Part shown: positions 59,921-64,000 of the stretch, in pieces
Layout: the number at the start of each line of letters is the position of its first letter
Position numbering within the stretch: position 1 is the first letter of the stretch
DNA from: Mucilaginibacter achroorhodeus
GTDB lineage: Bacteria; Bacteroidota; Bacteroidia; Sphingobacteriales; Sphingobacteriaceae
DNA: 64,000 nucleotides
Assembly (NCBI RefSeq): GCF_007846095.1
Contig: NZ_VOEI01000001.1
Location: forward strand, 558,001-622,000
Direction of reading: 5' to 3'
Translations under genes and position numbers: made by a program
The notes under the pieces: model-generated
Database searches by the model: none
Told to the model about the DNA's origin: nothing
The model's input: the letters and a program-made list of their open reading frames with translations, nothing else

Positions 59921-60934
59921 TTACTGTATTAATAGTTTTTTATAAGAGGGTAAAATAGATTTAAATTTCTCTACGGTTGCTTCCAAAGATTCGTCAGACT
60001 GCCCGCCAGCCGCATTGCGGTGACCACCGCCGGCAAAGTATTTTTTACAGATCTCGTTAGCCGGGAACTCATCTTTTGAGCGCAGGGATAATTTAACTTT
60101 CTCAGATCTGTCTACAATGAAAGCTGCTAAACGTATGCTCGCTATTGACAATGCGTAGTTAACAATACCTTCGGTATCGCCGGTATTAACGTCAAAACGC
60201 TGAATATCTTGTTTGCTTACAGCAATTATTGCGGTATTATATTCAGGCAATATCTCTAAACAATTAGCCAGGCAATAGCCCAAAAAGCGCAGACGATTTT
60301 CAGATGCGCTGTTATAAACCAGCTCATGGATGCGGGAGTTATTTGCGCCGGCGTCTATCAGTTCTGCAGCTATGCGGTGTACTTCCGATGTGGTATTTGG
60401 TAACCTGAATGATCCGGAATCCGTCATGATGCCGGTGTACAAACAAGTAGCTACGTCTTTATTGATGAGTGCCTTATTATTTAACTGATCTGCAATAAAT
60501 GTGTAAACCAGTTGCGCAGCAGCGCAAGCTTTGATGTCCCAATGGCGGTAATCATCAAAATCTTCAGGCTCCAGGTGATGGTCTATCATTACCTTGTAGG
60601 CATTGCTCGCCCTAACCAGTTCGCCCAGTTCGTTAATTCGGTTTAATGAATTAAAGTCAAGGCAAAAAATAATTTCAGCCTCTGCTACCAATTGAGCTGA
60701 TAGTTCCTGGTTTTCTGTAAAGATGATGACTTCTTCGTTACCCGGCATCCAGGTAAGGAAATCGGGGTAATCTGTTGGGGTTATCACCTTTGCATGGTGG
60801 CCTTGCTGTATCAGATAATTGTACATCCCTAATGATGAGCCCATAGCATCGCCATCAGGTTTATGATGGGTGGTGATCACTACTTTGCGGGGCTGGGATA
60901 AGAAATCTGTAAGCGAGGCTAAATCCAACATCAA
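59921..60934 (-). CDS. nrnA: DHH/DHHA1 phosphoesterase (NrnA-type oligoribonuclease/pAp phosphatase)
   Basis: 337 residues with the DHH ligands: VVITTHHKPDGDAMGSSLGM (HxD-type metal motif), FCLDFNSLNRINEL, MIDHHLEPEDFDDY (DHH), TGIMTDSGSFRLPNTTSEVH, and the DHHA1 tail KYFAGGGHRNAAGG. NrnA degrades short RNA to nucleotides and removes phosphate from pAp. First gene of the minus-strand run nrnA-fkbp-fkbp; its stop lies 14 bases before the FKBP lipoprotein start. Cytoplasmic. Confidence 0.94.
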   Translation of the reverse strand: MMLDLASLTDFLSQPRKVVITTHHKPDGDAMGSSLGMYNYLIQQGHHAKVITPTDYPDFLTWMPGNEEVIIFTENQELSAQLVAEAEIIFCLDFNSLNRINELGELVRASNAYKVMIDHHLEPEDFDDYRHWDIKACAAAQLVYTFIADQLNNKALINKDVATCLYTGIMTDSGSFRLPNTTSEVHRIAAELIDAGANNSRIHELVYNSASENRLRFLGYCLANCLEILPEYNTAIIAVSKQDIQRFDVNTGDTEGIVNYALSIASIRLAAFIVDRSEKVKLSLRSKDEFPANEICKKYFAGGGHRNAAGGQSDESLEATVEKFKSILPSYKKLLIQ

Positions 60935-61055
60935 TTTTTAAAGAAAGGCAAAGCTAAATAAATTAATCAAATACGCGCACTATATTTAAAGCAAAAGCTT
61001 TAGGTTTCAGTTATAAAACGCTAATTTTGCGCCCTCAAATACAACGTAGATTTAC

Positions 61056-61475
61056 ATGGCAACTAACAGAACATTTACAATGATAAAGCCCGATGCGGTA
61101 GCAAACGGCCACATTGGTGCAATACTTGATCAGATCACTAAAGCAGGCTTTAAAATTGTAGCCCTTAAGTATACTGCACTGCCTGCGGAAAAAGCCGGCG
61201 AATTTTACGCGGTGCACAAAGAGCGTGGTTTCTTTAATGATCTTGTTGCCTTTATGTCATCAGGCCCAATTGTAGCAGCTATACTTGAAAAAGATAACGC
61301 TATTGAAGATTTTCGTAAACTTATCGGTGCTACCGACCCAAGCAAGGCAGAAGAAGGTACTATCCGTAACCGCTTTGCAAAATCAATTGATGCAAACGCC
61401 ATCCACGGATCAGATTCTGATGAAAATGCCGAGATCGAAGGCAACTTCTTTTTCTCTGCATTTGAGCGTTTCTAA
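61056..61475 (+). CDS. ndk: Nucleoside diphosphate kinase
   Basis: 139 residues, standard NDK size. [19 protein letters not shown] at the start, [11 protein letters not shown] (nucleotide Arg) and the phosphohistidine His117 in [20 protein letters not shown]. It equalises NTP and dNTP pools using ATP. Single-gene unit with a terminator. Divergent from nrnA; the 121-bp spacer must hold both promoters. Confidence 0.98.
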   Translation: MATNRTFTMIKPDAVANGHIGAILDQITKAGFKIVALKYTALPAEKAGEFYAVHKERGFFNDLVAFMSSGPIVAAILEKDNAIEDFRKLIGATDPSKAEEGTIRNRFAKSIDANAIHGSDSDENAEIEGNFFFSAFERF

Positions 61476-61498
61476 GCGTTAAAGGCACTTTACAAAAC

Positions 61499-61536
61499 AA
61501 AGGGTTGTAACCAAATGCGTTGCAACCCCTTTTAAC
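61499..61536 (+). terminator. ndk terminator
   Basis: GGGTTGTAAC pairs GTTGCAACCC (one G-U) around CAAATGC, followed by TTTT. Confidence 0.82.
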
Positions 61537-61545
61537 ATATTTTAA

Positions 61546-61577
61546 TTTGTTTTGTTAAAGTTGATTTTTTATCTTTA
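61546..61577 (+). promoter_or_regulatory. Promoter of the 66-aa membrane protein gene
   Basis: TTTG (61546-61549), 20 bases, TATCTTTA (61570-61577), one base off the -7 consensus; 40 bases before the ATG. Confidence 0.55.
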
Positions 61578-61617
61578 CAACGCAAAGACAGTCTGCGTTT
61601 TACGAAAGCCAATTACC

Positions 61618-61818
61618 ATGAAGTTAGTATTCAAATATGTTATTTACTCCATCATTATCGTAAGTATCGTAGTTGCTTCAATGGATATTTTTCGTAACCA
61701 CCCAGAAGCGCAGTTTGCCTTTATTTTCCCCGGTATTTTCCTCTTGGCTTTCTCGCAGATAATGGATGATAGCTTCCGTAAAGTAAGCCATCGTTTACGC
61801 TACTCACGCAGCAGATAA
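61618..61818 (+). CDS. Small two-helix membrane protein
   Basis: 66 residues from ATG at 61618; an earlier in-frame start at 61552 would cross the promoter and is rejected. MKLVFKYVIYSIIIVSIVVA is the first transmembrane helix, FAFIFPGIFLLAFSQIMDDS the second, followed by a basic tail (FRKVSHRLRYSRSR). No known family recognised. Convergent with the DUF721/recF operon (4 bases between stops). Function unknown. Confidence 0.75.
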   Translation: MKLVFKYVIYSIIIVSIVVASMDIFRNHPEAQFAFIFPGIFLLAFSQIMDDSFRKVSHRLRYSRSR

Positions 61819-61822
61819 TCTT

Positions 61823-62113
61823 TTACAAAAAGATTATATCATCAACCAAAGTACTTTTAGCTTCTTCGTTTATTTTCTGAATGATCTGCTGGCGCATCAT
61901 TACCAGTTCATTTTTGATAACTGATGATTCGATACGAAGAAATAGCTTTCTATCTCTTATAAACAATTCTTTAGTACGGTTAGCAACGCTTTTGCCCACA
62001 ATATCAGGCCAGGCAGCTACTACATGGGTTTCATCAAAACGGCGCTTTATCTTATAAACATTAAGCATTTGCTCAATGGCATCCTTAATAGATTTATCGT
62101 TAGCCTTACGCAT
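61823..62113 (-). CDS. DUF721 (DciA-like) protein
   Basis: 96 residues, the minimal DUF721 core: IKDAIEQMLNVYKIKRRFDETHVVAAWPDIVGKSVANRTKEL, then FIRDRKLFLRIESSVIKNEL. DciA-type proteins load replicative helicase DnaB; Bacteroidota carry only this core, usually next to recF, as here. Its start overlaps the recF stop by 8 bases, so the two are translationally coupled. Cytoplasmic. Confidence 0.92.
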   Translation of the reverse strand: MRKANDKSIKDAIEQMLNVYKIKRRFDETHVVAAWPDIVGKSVANRTKELFIRDRKLFLRIESSVIKNELVMMRQQIIQKINEEAKSTLVDDIIFL

Positions 62114-63206
62114 CTATATTACCCTCCGTTACCTTAAATAATTTCACCTCAACATTTATTTTTTCAAAAATAGCTTGCACCCGTTCCATACTGGTATCGG
62201 TTATAAAAACCTGCCCAAAGTTATTGTTTGATACCATTTGCATCAGTTTGGTAACGCGGTTATCATCAAGCTTATCAAAAATATCATCTAATAGCAGTAG
62301 CGGCTTAAAGCCTTTTGTTTGCGTTAAAAATGTATACTGGGCAAGTTTAAGGGCTATTAAAAACGATTTCTGCTGCCCCTGAGAGCCAAACCTTTTCATG
62401 GACATACCATGAATGTTAAACTGCAGATCGTCGCGATGGATACCCAGGGACGTACGCTCCAATATCCTGTCGCGCTCCATATTTTTTTTTAGCAGAGTGG
62501 CAAAGTTATCCTGCAACAAGGGCGACTCATAAGCCAGCTCAACACGCTCAGCATCCTGACTTAGAAACTGGTAATGGCGGTTAAATATTTCCGTGAAGGC
62601 ATCCATAAACACACGGCGTTTCTCAAATATGCGCGTGCCTGATGATACCAGTTGCTCATCATAAATACTTAGCAGTTCCGGGTCATAGCGGCCTTTATCT
62701 GCTATTTGCTTTAAGAGACTGTTGCGGTTAGCTAAAACCTTGTTATAAGCAATCAGCTCATCCAGATACTTGCTGTCTGTTTGCGAAATCACATTGTCTA
62801 TAAACTTACGGCGTTCTTCACTACCCTCTATAATGATGCTTATATCGTATGGAGAAATCATTACCAAAGGCAGCAGGCCGATGTGATCAGCAAGTCGCTG
62901 GTAATCCTTTTTATTTCGCTTAAATTGTTTTTTTTGATTTCGCTTAACACCACAGGCAACCACTTCTTTTCCACCGTTCTTCTGGAACGTCCCGTTGATC
63001 ATAAAGAAATCAGCGCCCTGTTTTATCTGCTGACTATCTATAGGGTTAAAGTAGCTCTTGCAAAGCGAAAGGTAATGCACCGCATCAAGCAAATTGGTTT
63101 TGCCAGCCCCGTTATTACCAACAAAAGCATTTACCCCTTCGGCGAGTGATAACTCTGCTTCGGCGTAATTTTTAAAGTTGATAAAAGAGAGGTGTTGCAG
63201 GTACAT
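62106..63206 (-). CDS. recF: DNA replication and repair protein RecF
   Basis: 366 residues, standard size. Walker A GNNGAGKTNLLDAVHYL (about 29-45), signature region HRDDLQFNIHGMSMKRFGSQGQQKSFLIALKLAQY and Walker B PLLLLDDIFDKLDDNRVTKL. It loads RecA at gaps with RecO and RecR. Not next to dnaN/gyrB, as is usual in Bacteroidota. Upstream spacer holds the second nested palindromic element. Confidence 0.97.
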   Translation of the reverse strand: MYLQHLSFINFKNYAEAELSLAEGVNAFVGNNGAGKTNLLDAVHYLSLCKSYFNPIDSQQIKQGADFFMINGTFQKNGGKEVVACGVKRNQKKQFKRNKKDYQRLADHIGLLPLVMISPYDISIIIEGSEERRKFIDNVISQTDSKYLDELIAYNKVLANRNSLLKQIADKGRYDPELLSIYDEQLVSSGTRIFEKRRVFMDAFTEIFNRHYQFLSQDAERVELAYESPLLQDNFATLLKKNMERDRILERTSLGIHRDDLQFNIHGMSMKRFGSQGQQKSFLIALKLAQYTFLTQTKGFKPLLLLDDIFDKLDDNRVTKLMQMVSNNNFGQVFITDTSMERVQAIFEKINVEVKLFKVTEGNIDA

Positions 63207-63252
63207 AGTGAGAGATCAAATTTACAATTTTTATTTGGGACTCTCCTCCTGC

Positions 63253-63355
63253 CCCTTCTCTGCTTCGCAAAGAGGGGGTGATTTTTCTAAGCAACTAACC
63301 CTCTTTTCGCGCAGCGAAGAGAGGGCCAACAAGCGTAGCGATGTTGGGGTGGGTA
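63253..63355. repeat. Nested palindromic element, copy 2
   Basis: Hairpin CCCCTTCTCTGCTTCGCAAA... (about 63253-63278), then CCCTCTTTTCGCGCAGCGAA... (63299-63325), the exact reverse complement of 41352-41378, followed by CCAACAAGCGTAGCGATGTT and GGGGTGGGTAA, echoing the right end of copy 1. Between recF and the SIMPL gene; no reading frame of note. Confidence 0.8.
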
Positions 63356-63390
63356 AAAAGATGTTGAAAGTCTCGGCTATCCGGAAAGAT

Positions 63391-63432
63391 TATTCACGAG
63401 TGATCATTATGGATGTTCATGAACGCTTCGCA
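63391..63432. repeat. Degenerate GTTCACG-like array, copy C
   Basis: TTCACGAGTGATCA then TGTTCATGAACG recall copies A and B but with several changes. Low confidence that it is the same family. Confidence 0.35.
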
Positions 63433-63554
63433 ATTTAGAGTGGGCATCAAACACAATCCTCACTCATCAGTTTAAGGCCATATATATTATTTTTTTCTGT
63501 TTCATATTAAACTTTATTGCCGTAATAATATCTACATAACAAACACTAAGTACT

Positions 63555-64000
63555 ATGAAAAAATTTGTTTTATTAGCCGTATTCGCATTAACCAGCCTTG
63601 GCGCCTTTGCACAAAGCGCTGACCTACGCCGCAAAATTGAAGTTACCGGCACTGCCGAGCAGGAGGTTACACCAGATATTATCAACGTTAGTATTTCGCT
63701 TAAAGAATACATGAATGGCAAAACCAAAGTAACCATTACACAATTAGAGCAGCAACTGGAAAAAGCCGTTGCGCAGGCAGGTATCCCTAAAGAAGATTTT
63801 ACCGTTAACAGCCTGTCATCATGGAACTATACAACCGAAAAGAAAAAGAACCCGGACTTTCTGGCGAGCAAAACCTATGGAATCAAATTTCATGACCTAA
63901 ACAAGTTTAACCAGATAATTGCCAAACTTGATGCAAAAGGCATACAATCTACAAACATCGATAGTTACGATTACTCTAAAATAAACGAGATCAAAAACAA
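63555..64000 (+). CDS. SIMPL domain (DUF541) exported protein, partial
   Basis: At least 148 codons, cut by the window end. ATG at 63555 starts a signal peptide (MKKFVLLAVFALTSLGAFAQ). Mature start RRKIEVTGTAEQEVTPDIIN and VSISLKEYMNGKTKVTITQL are the classic SIMPL/BP26 opening; then ALAQAGI-like LEKAVAQAGIPKEDFTVNSL and KTYGIKFHDLNKFNQIIAKL. These periplasmic or outer-membrane proteins have a poorly known role; BP26 forms a channel-like oligomer. The C-terminus is unseen. Confidence 0.9.
   Translation, partial: MKKFVLLAVFALTSLGAFAQSADLRRKIEVTGTAEQEVTPDIINVSISLKEYMNGKTKVTITQLEQQLEKAVAQAGIPKEDFTVNSLSSWNYTTEKKKNPDFLASKTYGIKFHDLNKFNQIIAKLDAKGIQSTNIDSYDYSKINEIKN

Overview
The window reads as chromosomal DNA of a Bacteroidota bacterium, most likely a Sphingobacteriaceae member close to Mucilaginibacter or Pedobacter (inferred from protein style and gene content, not from a database search). 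Supporting signs: promoters of the Bacteroidota type (TTTG, about 18-22 bp, TAnnTTTG) before the str operon, two tRNAs and several genes; almost no Shine-Dalgarno sites; a TonB receptor with a carboxypeptidase-regulatory-like N-terminus; DUF1080, GH130 and SGNH exported proteins; many lipoproteins and -AQ signal peptides. I see no phage, IS transposase, plasmid gene or CRISPR array.

Layout. 0-5 kb: VOC protein, then on the minus strand the str operon rpsL-rpsG-fusA-rpsJ, cut off from the rest of the S10 operon, with a 1 kb repeat-rich gene desert upstream and tRNA-Gly(GCC). 5-20 kb: exported peptidases (Xaa-Pro aminopeptidase, M1, M23), an FtsX/MacB-type ABC permease, bacilliredoxin, ahcY, DUF1080 proteins, cdaA (c-di-AMP synthesis). 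20-24 kb: trans-prenyl synthase, tRNA-Ser(GGA), a haem c plus FG-GAP propeller protein. 24-29 kb: a peroxide/electrophile stress block (ohrR-doxX-pfpI-ohr-nitroreductase), then a flavin reductase/SDR pair divergent from an FAD monooxygenase. 29-39 kb: lipoproteins, YiaA-like membrane protein, an unrecognised 499-aa protein, LLM oxidoreductase, RluA-type pseudouridine synthase, SGNH esterase, RibD-C protein, GH130 enzyme. 39.8-44.8 kb: a plus-strand cassette of a photolyase of the (6-4)/FeS-BCP type, a GbsR/MarR regulator with a 28-bp palindromic operator, a DCC membrane protein, a TIGR01777 epimerase, a four-helix membrane protein and a GlcG-type haem-binding protein. 44.8-56 kb: DPP-IV peptidase, PAP2 phosphatase, siderophore-type TonB receptor, outer-membrane beta-barrel plus cupin, isochorismatase-like protein, LytS/LytTR two-component pair. 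56-64 kb: ansA, tatD, two FKBP isomerases, nrnA, ndk, DUF721-recF, and a SIMPL-domain gene cut by the window end.

How the parts work together. Two stress modules stand out: the OhrR regulon (sensor, thiol peroxidase, glyoxalase-like and flavin enzymes in one transcription unit with a candidate operator), and the photolyase/GbsR cassette, where the photolyase lacks the cysteines expected to hold the [4Fe-4S] cluster of its family. The latter is my best candidate for an under-described system. Three enzymes (SDR, isochorismatase-like protein, photolyase) lack a hallmark residue of their superfamilies.

The intergenic DNA is unusually rich in repeats: GTTCACG/CGTGAAC arrays, nested palindromic elements in opposite orientations, period-7/8 spacer repeats, and a perfect 103-bp tandem duplication that doubles a terminator. 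Strong bidirectional terminators separate most convergent genes.
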